A stretch of 45,982 nucleotides of DNA from JBOCEF01 sp047610385 (GTDB lineage Bacteria > Pseudomonadota > Alphaproteobacteria > Rhodobacterales > Rhodobacteraceae): contig JBLGAC010000033.1 in the NCBI GenBank assembly GCA_047610385.1, positions 1 to 45,982 on the forward strand, written 5' to 3'. The notes beneath the pieces are model-generated. The model saw only the letters and a list, made by a program, of their open reading frames with translations. It did not search any database and had not been told where the DNA came from. Both the position numbers and the translations under genes were made by a program. Each line of letters starts with the position of its first letter. Position 1 is the stretch's first letter. Below are positions 1 through 9,062 of the stretch, in pieces.

Positions 1-54
1 GCAAGCGCGCCGGGCACTTGCGCAATTTGAGGGCGCAGCACCCGGCGCGCTTGC
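1..54. repeat. Inverted repeat at the left window edge
   Basis: Bases 1-14 (gcaagcgcgccggg) and 41-54 (cccggcgcgcttgc) are perfect 14-base inverted arms around a 26-base loop. The loop itself contains the 8-base palindrome TTGCGCAA at 18-25. No T-run follows on the plus strand, so it is not a standard terminator as seen. The left arm starts exactly at base 1, so the repeat may extend beyond the window. Confidence 0.6.
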
Positions 55-100
55 GCTACCCAAAACCGACAAATATCAAACCAGCAGACTCTCGTCATGA

Positions 101-502
101 ATGAGGGACGCCAGGGGGCAGGTCACCTACTATACAGGCGTCGGGGCGCTGGGGATCGGAACTGGCGTCGACGGCTGGGACGTATTCATCGCGAATTTTA
201 AGACCGGAGAGCTTTGGATCAACAGCGTGATTGCCAACGCATCGGGCGGCGCTTTTTCGTACAACCTCGCCGAGGCGTTCGATCTGTTCAACCGCAATGG
301 CGGCCAGACGTTCCAAGGGCTGGTCACCGATTTTCGGGTCTACAACAGCACCGATGATTTCGGCGGCGATTATGCGGCGCTCAATGCCGATCTCAGCAGC
401 AAGCTGCTGGCGCCGGTCCCGGTTCCGGCCAGCTTGCCGCTTCTTCTGGGCGACATCGGCCTGATCGCGGGCCTGCGCCGCCGCCCGAAACGCAGCCTTT
501 GA
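101..502 (+). pseudogene. Carboxy-terminal part of a VPLPA-CTERM sorted protein, probably 5'-truncated
   Basis: The 133-residue frame ends in a typical VPLPA-CTERM tail: the motif VPVPASLPLLL, a short hydrophobic segment and a terminal Arg/Lys cluster (RRRPKR). Such tails anchor exported proteins for exosortase-type processing. These proteins normally start with a signal peptide and a large extracellular domain. Here an in-frame TGA lies directly before the first ATG, and the 32 codons upstream of that stop do not resemble a signal peptide. The body, rich in Gly, Asn and aromatic residues (around DFRVYN), looks like the end of a beta-sandwich domain. I infer a remnant whose 5' part was lost; a short intact gene without a signal peptide is less likely. 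Confidence 0.6.
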
Positions 503-513
503 TCGACAAATGA

Positions 514-537
514 AAGGGAGCGCCGGAGCGCTCCCTT
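514..537. terminator. Bidirectional terminator between the VPLPA-CTERM fragment and clpB
   Basis: A 10-bp stem (514-523 with 528-537, core GGGAGCGC) has a 4-base CGGA loop. It sits between the two convergent stops and probably serves both strands. The A residues on its left give U residues on the clpB strand. Confidence 0.75.
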
Positions 538-544
538 CCCCCAT

Positions 545-3169
545 TCAATGCACGGTGGCATCCGCGGCGGGCGCGGGATCGGCCCCCGGCGGCGGGGCAG
601 CGGCCCGATTGCCGACCAGCAGCCCATCCTCGCCCACGGTCACGTCCACCGTCGCGCCATCCTTGACCTTTCCGCTCAACAACAGTTCGGCCAGCGGGTC
701 CTGCAACGCTTTTTGGATCACGCGCTTCAGCGGGCGCGCGCCATAGACCGGGTCATAGCCTTTGTCGGCCAGCCAGACCCGCGCATCTTCGGTCAGATCG
801 AGCGTGATCTTGCGGTCGACCAGACGCCCCTCCAACCCGCGCAGCTGGATGGTGACGATCCCATCCATATTCGCGCGGCTCAGCCGGTCGAACAGCACGA
901 TTTCATCAAGCCGGTTCAGGAATTCGGGCCGGAAATGGGCGCGCACCGCGGTCATCACCGCATCGCGCGCGTCATTGGCAACGCCGTCCGCGGGCAGGTT
1001 CGACAGGAACTCCGACCCCAGATTCGACGTCAGGATGATCAGCGTGTTGCGAAAATCAACCGTGCGCCCCTGCCCGTCCGTCAGCCGCCCTTCGTCGAGC
1101 ACCTGCAGCAGCACGTTGAACACGTCCGGATGCGCCTTTTCCACCTCATCAAACAGCACAACCTGATACGGGCGGCGGCGCACCGCTTCGGTCAGCACGC
1201 CCCCTTCGTCATAGCCAACATAGCCCGGAGGGGCGCCGATCAGCCGCGACACGGAGTGCTTCTCCATGAACTCCGACATGTCGATCCGCGCCATGGCGGT
1301 GTCGTCATCGAACAGAAAGTTGGCCAGCGCCTTGGTCAATTCCGTCTTGCCCACGCCCGTCGGCCCGAGGAACAGGAACGACCCCAGCGGCCGGTTCGGA
1401 TCGTTCAGCCCTGCCCGCGCGCGGCGCACCGCATTGGACACGGCTTTGACCGCCTCGGACTGGCCGATGACACGGTTGCCGATGGCGTCTTCCATGCGCA
1501 GCAGCTTGTCGCGTTCACCCTCAAGCATCTTGGCGACGGGCACGCCGGTCCAGCGGCTGACCACGGCGGCGATGTGTTCCGGCGTCACGGCCTCTTCGAC
1601 CATCACGTCGGTGGCTTCTGCCGCCTCAGCCGCCGCAAGCTGCTTTTCCAGCCCCGGGATCACGCCATACGAAAGCTCTCCGGCCTTGGCCAGATCGCCG
1701 ACCCGTTTGGCGGCATCAAGGTCGTTGCGCGCACGGTCGAGCTGTTCTTTCAGATCCCGCGCGGCACCCAGCTTGTCGCGCTCCGCCTGCCAGCGGGCGG
1801 TCATCGCGGCGCTGTCTTCCAGCAGACCGGCCAGCGCGGTCTGGATCTTGTCCAGCCGATCCACGGAGGCATCGTCGGTCTCTTTCTTCAGCGCCTCAGC
1901 CTCGATCTGCTTTTGCATGATCTCACGGTCCAGCGCGTCCAGCTCTTCGGGCTTGCTGTCCACTTCCATGCGCAGGCGCGACGCCGCCTCATCCATCAGG
2001 TCGATGGCCTTGTCGGGCAGGAAACGGTCGGTGATGTAGCGGTTCGACAGCTGCGCGGCAGAGACCAGCGCAGAATCCGCGATGCGGACCCCGTGATGGA
2101 CTTCGTATTTTTCCTTGATCCCGCGCAGGATGGAGATCGTGTCCTCCACCGTCGGCTCATTCACCATGATCGGCTGGAACCGGCGGGCCAGGGCGGCATC
2201 CTTTTCCACATGCTTGCGGTATTCATCCAGCGTGGTGGCGCCGACGCAGTGCAATTCGCCGCGCGCAAGCGCAGGTTTCAGCAGGTTGGACGCATCCATC
2301 GCGCCATCGCCTTTGCCGGCGCCGATCAGAGTGTGCATTTCGTCGATGAACAAGATCACGCCACCCGCTGCTGAGGTGACCTCAGCCAGCACCGCCTTCA
2401 GGCGTTCCTCAAATTCACCACGGTATTTCGCGCCCGCGATCAGCGCGCCCATGTCCAGCGACATCAGCGCCTTGTCGCGCAGCGATTCAGGCACATCGCC
2501 GTTGACGATGCGGATCGCTAAACCTTCCGCGATCGCGGTCTTGCCCACGCCCGGCTCGCCAATCAGCACTGGGTTGTTCTTGGTGCGGCGCGACAGGACC
2601 TGCATCGTGCGGCGGATTTCCTCATCACGGCCGATCACGGGGTCAATCTTGCCCTCACGCGCCGCCTGGGTCAGATCGCGCGCGTATTTCTTTAGCGCCT
2701 CATAGCTTTCTTCGGCAGACGCGCTGTCGGCGGTGCGGCCCTGACGCAGATCCTCGATGGCGGTGTTCAGGCTTTGCGCCGTGACATGCCCCGCGGCCAG
2801 CGATTTGCCCGCATCGGATTTTGACATGGCGAGGGCGAGCAGCAGCCGCTCAACCGTCACAAAGCTGTCTCCAGCCTTTTTGGCGATGGCCTCGGCCTCA
2901 GCGAACAGCTTGCCGAGCGTGGGGTCCAAATGGAACTGACCGCCTTCGACCTTTGGCATCTTGCCAAGGCGCAGCGCGTTGTCCTGCACCACCAGCTTGG
3001 CATCACCCCCGGCGCGGGCGATCAGGCCCGCAGCCATGCCCTGATCATCGTCGAGCAGCGCTTTCAAAAGATGATCGGGGGTCAGGCGCTGGTGATCCTC
3101 GCGCATCGCGATGGTCTGCGCTGCCTGAACGAAGCCGCGGGCGCGGTCGGTGAATTTGTCGAGATTCAT
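545..3169 (-). CDS. clpB: ATP-dependent chaperone ClpB (protein disaggregase)
   Basis: This is an 874-residue Hsp100 AAA+ ATPase that works with DnaK to pull proteins out of aggregates in the cytoplasm. The order of domains is typical: an N-terminal Clp repeat domain (about 1-145), a first AAA+ module with Walker A GEPGVGKT at about 204-211 and the FIDEMHTL Walker B, a long coiled-coil middle domain (about 395-530, rich in Leu, Glu, Lys and Arg), a second AAA+ module with GPTGVGKT near residue 605, and the C-terminal D2-small domain. Length matches the family. The ATG is preceded by AGGAGA at the right distance. A heat-shock-type promoter lies about 120 bases upstream. It appears monocistronic, with a hairpin after the stop. 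Confidence 0.98.
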   Translation of the reverse strand: MNLDKFTDRARGFVQAAQTIAMREDHQRLTPDHLLKALLDDDQGMAAGLIARAGGDAKLVVQDNALRLGKMPKVEGGQFHLDPTLGKLFAEAEAIAKKAGDSFVTVERLLLALAMSKSDAGKSLAAGHVTAQSLNTAIEDLRQGRTADSASAEESYEALKKYARDLTQAAREGKIDPVIGRDEEIRRTMQVLSRRTKNNPVLIGEPGVGKTAIAEGLAIRIVNGDVPESLRDKALMSLDMGALIAGAKYRGEFEERLKAVLAEVTSAAGGVILFIDEMHTLIGAGKGDGAMDASNLLKPALARGELHCVGATTLDEYRKHVEKDAALARRFQPIMVNEPTVEDTISILRGIKEKYEVHHGVRIADSALVSAAQLSNRYITDRFLPDKAIDLMDEAASRLRMEVDSKPEELDALDREIMQKQIEAEALKKETDDASVDRLDKIQTALAGLLEDSAAMTARWQAERDKLGAARDLKEQLDRARNDLDAAKRVGDLAKAGELSYGVIPGLEKQLAAAEAAEATDVMVEEAVTPEHIAAVVSRWTGVPVAKMLEGERDKLLRMEDAIGNRVIGQSEAVKAVSNAVRRARAGLNDPNRPLGSFLFLGPTGVGKTELTKALANFLFDDDTAMARIDMSEFMEKHSVSRLIGAPPGYVGYDEGGVLTEAVRRRPYQVVLFDEVEKAHPDVFNVLLQVLDEGRLTDGQGRTVDFRNTLIILTSNLGSEFLSNLPADGVANDARDAVMTAVRAHFRPEFLNRLDEIVLFDRLSRANMDGIVTIQLRGLEGRLVDRKITLDLTEDARVWLADKGYDPVYGARPLKRVIQKALQDPLAELLLSGKVKDGATVDVTVGEDGLLVGNRAAAPPPGADPAPAADATVH

Positions 3170-3286
3170 GCGGTCTCTCCTGTCAGCTCCGGCATTGTGG
3201 CACCCGCATGTGCGGCGCGCCTCGGTCCGGACTGGAAGTGCCCCGCTGCGCCCGTTAAGCGGCGCGCATCGGGAGGCTCCCGCATG

Positions 3287-3315
3287 ATATGGGTGCCCCG
3301 AAGCCCGCGCTCAAG
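3287..3315 (-). promoter_or_regulatory. Candidate RpoH (heat-shock) promoter of clpB
   Basis: On the minus strand CTTG begins at 3315 and, after 18 bases, CCCATAT ends at 3287. This fits the alphaproteobacterial sigma-32 pattern CTTG-N17/18-CYTATNT with one mismatch and the E. coli CCCATNT box exactly. It would give a leader of about 110 bases. ClpB is a classic RpoH target. Confidence 0.65.
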
Positions 3316-3333
3316 CCCCCAGTAAAAAGGGAA

Positions 3334-3807
3334 TCACTGCTGCAACTCCAGAAGATAGCTGACGAGGTCCTCAATTTCTTGCGCAGTCAGGATGGTTGTA
3401 TTCTGAAACTTCTCAGGAGTCCTGGCGCCCCAGCGCTTGACGTAAAAGCCGGGCATGATGGTTTCGTCGCCGAACATGCGGTGGCTATCCACAAGGATCG
3501 CGCGCAGCTCAGGCTTGGAGTATCGCGAGCCAACGCCATTGAGGTTGGGCCCGACATTGCCGAGGAACTGCATCGCCTGAACATCGAAATTACTGTGGCA
3601 GGCAACGCAATTGCCACGCTTTCGGTCGATGAACACTTCCATCCCCCGGAACGACTTTCCCCGGCGGTTGATCAGCGGTTTTGGGACCTTGAGATCGTCA
3701 ACCCACACAACATCCTCAGCCGGGATGATCACTTCGGGCTTGGCAGCCGCCGCAGGATTGACTGCGGTCAGCACCGCAGCGCAAAAAACACTTGAGAGCA
3801 TACGCAT
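3334..3807 (-). CDS. soxX: SoxX-like periplasmic monoheme cytochrome c
   Basis: The 157-residue product has a cleavable signal peptide (about 1-22), one heme-binding motif CVACH at 67-71, and a later MPGF at 118-121 whose Met is a likely axial ligand. The spacing and surrounding motifs (GNC.ACH, GNVGPNLNGVGSRYS, ELRAILVDSHRMF) match SoxX, the small subunit of the SoxAX cytochrome that attaches thiosulfate to SoxY in the Sox pathway. No soxA, soxYZ, soxB or soxCD is nearby: the neighbours are clpB and pyrF. The protein is also shorter than many SoxX proteins between the Met ligand and the last helix. It may be an orphan SoxX paralogue serving another redox partner. The family call is firm, the Sox role is not. 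Confidence 0.8.
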   Translation of the reverse strand: MRMLSSVFCAAVLTAVNPAAAAKPEVIIPAEDVVWVDDLKVPKPLINRRGKSFRGMEVFIDRKRGNCVACHSNFDVQAMQFLGNVGPNLNGVGSRYSKPELRAILVDSHRMFGDETIMPGFYVKRWGARTPEKFQNTTILTAQEIEDLVSYLLELQQ

Positions 3808-3991
3808 TTAGCTACCCATTCCTACTAAAGACATCAGATTGTCTACGCAAAGCAGAAGACATGAACATGACTGCCAGCCTGCCGTAACGCAGCATGACAC
3901 GCAAGCTGCGCGCGGGCGCCGCCCACTTGTCAGCACGCCGATCCCCCGCTAGCCACAGGGCCGATCCCCCTGCCACCCGAAAGGACGCTTG

Positions 3992-4693
3992 ATGACCGAT
4001 GCCGCCAAAGACCGCCTGATCGTTGCGCTTGACGTGCCTGACGCCGTCTCAGGTCTGGCGCTTGCAGACCGGCTGGGCGATGAGGTCACGTTCTACAAAA
4101 TCGGGCTGGGGATGCTGACCGGCGGCGGCCTTGCGCTGGCGATGGAGCTGAAGGCCAAGGGCAAGAAAGTGTTCCTCGACCTCAAGCTGTTCGACATCGG
4201 CGCGACGGTCGAAGCCGCGGTGCGCGGGCTGGCGCAGTTCGATCTTGATTTTCTGACCGTGCATGGCGATCCGCATGTGGTGCGCGCCGCGGTCAAAGGG
4301 CGCGGGACCGCTGCGACCAAAATCCTCGCGGTCACGATCCTGACCTCGCTGGACCGCGGCGATCTGGATGCGGCGCTGATCAAGGACGGGACGGTGCAGG
4401 ATCTGGTGATCGCACGCGCACGCGCCGCGTTCCTGGCGGGTGCCGACGGGGTCATCGCCTCGCCGCAAGAAGCCGCGCTGATCCGCGCCCTGCCCGAAGC
4501 CGCGGGCCGCCTGATCGTCACCCCCGGCGTGCGCCCGGCAGGTGCCGCACTGGGCGATCAAAAGCGCGTCGCAACCCCGGCGCAGGCGATTGCGGATGGC
4601 GCGGACCACATCGTGGTCGGCCGCCCGATCTGGCAGGCCAAGGATCCGGCTGCCGCGGCGCGCGCGGTACAGGCAGAACTCTCAGCCCTTTGA
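3992..4693 (+). CDS. pyrF: Orotidine 5'-phosphate decarboxylase
   Basis: This 233-residue TIM-barrel enzyme catalyses the last step of UMP synthesis, OMP to UMP plus CO2. The active-site signature is visible as FLDLKLFDI (Asp, Lys and Asp of the charged network), with an N-terminal IVALDVPD strand and the C-terminal phosphate-binding region VTPGVRP...VVGRPIW. I chose ATG at 3992 because AAGGA lies 6 bases upstream; a TTG codon immediately before it is the alternative. The next gene starts 46 bases downstream on the same strand, so the two may be co-transcribed. Confidence 0.97.
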   Translation: MTDAAKDRLIVALDVPDAVSGLALADRLGDEVTFYKIGLGMLTGGGLALAMELKAKGKKVFLDLKLFDIGATVEAAVRGLAQFDLDFLTVHGDPHVVRAAVKGRGTAATKILAVTILTSLDRGDLDAALIKDGTVQDLVIARARAAFLAGADGVIASPQEAALIRALPEAAGRLIVTPGVRPAGAALGDQKRVATPAQAIADGADHIVVGRPIWQAKDPAAAARAVQAELSAL

Positions 4694-4739
4694 ACGCAGG
4701 CTTGTTTCCTGCCGCGAAACCCGCGCTATACTGTGGCCT

Positions 4740-5603
4740 ATGATAGAACCCAGCTCCGTTCATATCCATCGTCCGTTGGGCGCCGCGGGCGCCGCGGTGT
4801 TCAGCTCGCCCCATTCGGGGCGGCTCTACCCCGCGGAAATGATCGCGCGCTCGCGGCTCAACGCCCATCAGCTGCGCCGGTCTGAGGACGCGTTTGTCGA
4901 TGAGCTGTTCGCCGCTGCCCCCGGCTTTGGCGCGCCGCTGCTGCGATCGGACGCGCCGCGGGCATGGGTTGACCTGAACCGCGGGCCTGAAGAACTGGAC
5001 CCCGCGCTGATCGAAGGCGTGCGCGCGGCAGGGCTGAACCCCCGCCTTGCCGCGGGGCTGGGGGTGATCCCGCGCGTGGTTGCGGAAGGCGTGGCGATCT
5101 ATTCGGGCAAAATCACCCGCGCTGAGGCCACTGACAGGTTGCGCCGCCACTGGCGCCCCTATCACGACGCGCTCGACGCCCTGTTGACCGAAGCGCATGA
5201 CCGCGCCGGGATCGCAGTGCTGATCGATTGCCATTCCATGCCATCAGACGCGATCCGCAACGCGCCCTATGTGCGCGGTCAGCGGCCCGAAGTGGTTCTG
5301 GGCGACCGGTTCGGCGTGTCCTGCGCGCCGTGGCTGACCGCGCTTGCAGAACAGGCCTTCACCGATGCGGGCTTTCGCGTGCTGCGCAACGCGCCCTTCG
5401 CGGGCGGCTACATCACCCAGCGCTACGGGCGGCCCGGCCGCGGGGTGCATGCGTTGCAAATCGAAATGGACCGCAGGCTTTACCTTGACGAAAAGCGGTT
5501 GGAGCGGTCGTCCCACTTCGCCTCAGTCCAGGCGGCGCTGCGCCCGGTGATCGCGGCGCTGGCCGGCGCGGCCCATTCGGTCGAAGCGCTGGCCGCCGAA
5601 TAA
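4740..5603 (+). CDS. N-formylglutamate amidohydrolase family protein
   Basis: The 287-residue protein carries the conserved features of the N-formylglutamate amidohydrolase (HutG-type deformylase) family: an early FSSPHSGRLYP with the first metal-ligand His, VDLNRGPEELDP, VLIDCHSMPS with Asp and His, and GYITQRYG followed by ALQIEMDRRLYLDE. The enzyme would hydrolyse N-formylglutamate to formate and glutamate at the end of one histidine degradation route. No hut genes are in the window, and family members also act on other N-acyl amino acids, so the substrate is uncertain. The start at 4740 lies just after a TATACT-like hexamer and is the first Met consistent with the family length; a longer frame runs back into pyrF. 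Confidence 0.88.
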   Translation: MIEPSSVHIHRPLGAAGAAVFSSPHSGRLYPAEMIARSRLNAHQLRRSEDAFVDELFAAAPGFGAPLLRSDAPRAWVDLNRGPEELDPALIEGVRAAGLNPRLAAGLGVIPRVVAEGVAIYSGKITRAEATDRLRRHWRPYHDALDALLTEAHDRAGIAVLIDCHSMPSDAIRNAPYVRGQRPEVVLGDRFGVSCAPWLTALAEQAFTDAGFRVLRNAPFAGGYITQRYGRPGRGVHALQIEMDRRLYLDEKRLERSSHFASVQAALRPVIAALAGAAHSVEALAAE

Positions 5604-5614
5604 TCCCCCAAGGC

Positions 5615-5691
5615 AAAAAAAGGGGCCGAGCAGTTGCTCGGCCCAAGTCTAGGGAGGAAACGCCCAAAAGGGCGGTGGCGTCAGACGCCAC
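5615..5691 (-). ncRNA. Candidate stress-induced small RNA (three hairpins, anti-SD motif, U7 terminator)
   Basis: Reading the minus strand from about 5691, stem 1 is GTGGCG-TCTGA-CGCCAC (5691-5675) and stem 2 is CGCCC-TTTT-GGGCG (5674-5661). A single-stranded stretch with TTTCCTCCCTAGACTT (5660-5645) contains a CCUCCC anti-Shine-Dalgarno motif. Stem 3 is a 9-bp GGGCCGAGC/GCTCGGCCC hairpin (5644-5623) followed by seven Ts (5621-5615). An RpoH-type promoter lies just upstream. The predicted RNA is about 77 nt. Size, promoter class and architecture resemble trans-acting stress sRNAs of Rhodobacter such as StsR. I cannot confirm homology to a named RNA. It lies between convergent hutG-like and dinB genes, so stem 3 would also end dinB transcripts. 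Confidence 0.8.
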
Positions 5692-5699
5692 AAGGAAAA

Positions 5700-5728
5700 A
5701 GATAGGAGTGCGGCGCAGCATTGGCAAG
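5700..5728 (-). promoter_or_regulatory. RpoH-type promoter of the candidate small RNA
   Basis: On the minus strand CTTG (5728-5725), an 18-base spacer and CCTATCT (5706-5700) match CTTG-N17/18-CYTATNT without a mismatch. Read as a sigma-70 site it is TTGCCA-N17-TATCTT, also good. Transcription would begin about 5691, exactly at the first hairpin. Confidence 0.7.
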
Positions 5729-5897
5729 CCAGCCCAGCAATTTCGCGGGAAACTTTCTCATATCCAATTGATTTTATTAGATTTAAATTTAAACATGTAT
5801 ATTTGTAAATTGCCGCGCCGCCGCATAATCGTGCAATTGCCTCCGCTATATGCACTGATTTCAGGCATCAACACATTGCCAACGCCATTCCCCTACG

Positions 5898-7160
5898 TCA
5901 CCTCAACGCGCGGCCCTTGAGAATCGCATCGCTGCCGAACTTTGCGCGAATCCGGTCTGCCGCACGTTCCGCATTGCTTCTGCGTCCCGCATCGGGGTCC
6001 AGCAGATCGCCCACCGGGCCGGCCCCGTCCTGCGGCGTCAGGCCGGAGATCCCGACACCGATCAACCGGAACGGCCCCTCAGCCCCCTCACGCGCCAGCA
6101 TCGCGGCACCTGCGCGCCAGATCGCATCGGCCAGCTGCGTCGGCCCGCCCAGCGTGACCCGCCGCGACAAGGCCCGGAAATCACTGCGCTTGAGCTTGAG
6201 CGTGACCACCTGCCCAGCCAGCCCCTTGGCCTTGGCACGGTCCGCCACCCGCTCGGCCAACCGCCACAGATGACCGTCAAGCAGCATGGGATCGCGCAGA
6301 TCCACATCAAAGGTCGTTTCGGCCGAAATGCTCTTCATCGGCGCATTCGCGGAAATCGGCCGCGCGTCCTGCCCGTGCGACAGCTTGTGCAGCCGATCCC
6401 CCATCGCCCCAAACCGCGCAATCAGGCGCGCAGGATCAGCGGCGCGCAGATCGCGCAGGCGCCGATAGCCCTCACGCTCCAGCTTCGCGCCCATGGCCGC
6501 ACCGACGCCCCAGATCGCCGACACTGGCAGGTCGGCCAAAAGATCCAGCGTTTCCGCCACGCCGATCACCGAGAACCCGCGCGGCTTGTCCATGTCCGAC
6601 GCCATCTTTGCCAGGAATTTGTTGTGGCTCAGCCCGACCGAGACGCTGATCCCCAGCTCCGTCTCGATCCGCTTGGCCAGCCGCGCCATCTGAACCGCGG
6701 GGACACCTGACAGCCGCTCAGTGCCGCGCAGGTCCATGAACGCCTCATCCAGCGACAAAGGCTCCACCAGGGGTGTGCGTTCTTCCATCAGGGCGCGGAT
6801 GGCACGCGACACCTCAACATAGCGGTCCATGCGCGGGCGCACGACAACGGCGTCGGGGCACAGCTCCAGCGCCTTGTACATCGGCATGGCCGAGCGCACG
6901 CCGCAGATCCGCGCCACATAACAGGCGGTCGACACCACCCCCCGCCGCCCGCCGCCAACGATCACGGCCTTGTCGCGCAAGTCAGGATCATCGCGTTTTT
7001 CCACCGAGGCATAGAACGCATCGCAATCCATATGCGCAACGCCAAGGCGGTCAAGTTCAGGGTGCCGCAGCAGCCGGGGCGATCCGCATGCTGAGCACCG
7101 CCGCGCGGACAGATCCGACCGGGCAAAGCAGTCACGGCAAAGGGCGGGCGAGGGCGTCAT
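5898..7160 (-). CDS. dinB: DNA polymerase IV (Y-family translesion polymerase)
   Basis: This 420-residue Y-family polymerase copies past damaged template bases. The palm motifs are HMDCDAFYASVE (about 43-54) and SLDEAFMDL, giving the catalytic acidic residues. They are followed by the helix-hairpin-helix region (IWGVGAAMGAKLE) and the little-finger domain. Residues 8-25 form an extra CxxC...CxxC motif before the polymerase domain, a probable zinc ribbon found in one of the DinB paralogues of Rhodobacteraceae. The start at 7160 follows a GGTGGGG purine stretch; an open frame continues upstream but is low-complexity Arg/Gly sequence. I saw no clear LexA box. Confidence 0.93.
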   Translation of the reverse strand: MTPSPALCRDCFARSDLSARRCSACGSPRLLRHPELDRLGVAHMDCDAFYASVEKRDDPDLRDKAVIVGGGRRGVVSTACYVARICGVRSAMPMYKALELCPDAVVVRPRMDRYVEVSRAIRALMEERTPLVEPLSLDEAFMDLRGTERLSGVPAVQMARLAKRIETELGISVSVGLSHNKFLAKMASDMDKPRGFSVIGVAETLDLLADLPVSAIWGVGAAMGAKLEREGYRRLRDLRAADPARLIARFGAMGDRLHKLSHGQDARPISANAPMKSISAETTFDVDLRDPMLLDGHLWRLAERVADRAKAKGLAGQVVTLKLKRSDFRALSRRVTLGGPTQLADAIWRAGAAMLAREGAEGPFRLIGVGISGLTPQDGAGPVGDLLDPDAGRRSNAERAADRIRAKFGSDAILKGRALR

Positions 7161-7396
7161 CACCCCACCATAATCCGCCACCCCGGCCGGCGCGAGAGGG
7201 ACCGCGCCCCGTCGCGCCCCCTTCGCGCCACCACAAAGCCGCGCCCCACGCGGACGCATGCCGGAACGGTCCGCCCGCGCGGCGCTGCGACCGATGCGCC
7301 ACCGGCGACCGCCGCAGCACATGATCGGGGTGCAGGGGGGGGCCAGATGCGGGCCCGAAGGGACCGCGATGGGCCGCGCAAACCCCTTCGAATGCA

Positions 7397-7430
7397 GCGC
7401 GGCCCGGCCCCTTTCGGGACCGGGCCGCGC
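7397..7430 (-). terminator. GC-rich hairpin after pckA
   Basis: An 11-bp perfect stem (7397-7407 with 7420-7430, GCGCGGCCCGG and its complement) with an extended inner CCC/GGG pairing lies 28 bases beyond the pckA stop. It lacks a U-run, so termination may be Rho-assisted or the structure may protect the 3' end. The rest of the 297-base gap to dinB is GC-rich with nothing recognisable. Confidence 0.55.
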
Positions 7431-7457
7431 CCGTCTCAGATCGTTGCAAAGACCGTG

Positions 7458-9062
<1,605 letters not shown>

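Noticed and set aside
548..2374. 608-codon open frame antisense to clpB
   Set aside because: It is the mirror of clpB in GC-rich DNA, has a His/Arg/Gln-rich composition with no domain, and lacks a ribosome binding site.
4542..4739. Longer N-terminus of the formylglutamate amidohydrolase
   Set aside because: It would overlap pyrF by about 150 bases and has no family similarity.
5649..5855. 68-codon minus-strand frame beside the small RNA
   Set aside because: It starts with a weak GTG, overlaps the sRNA promoter and hairpins, and its composition is not protein-like.
7161..7449. Open frames in the dinB-pckA gap and an upstream extension of dinB
   Set aside because: They are Arg/Gly/Pro low-complexity translations of GC-rich DNA without ribosome binding sites.
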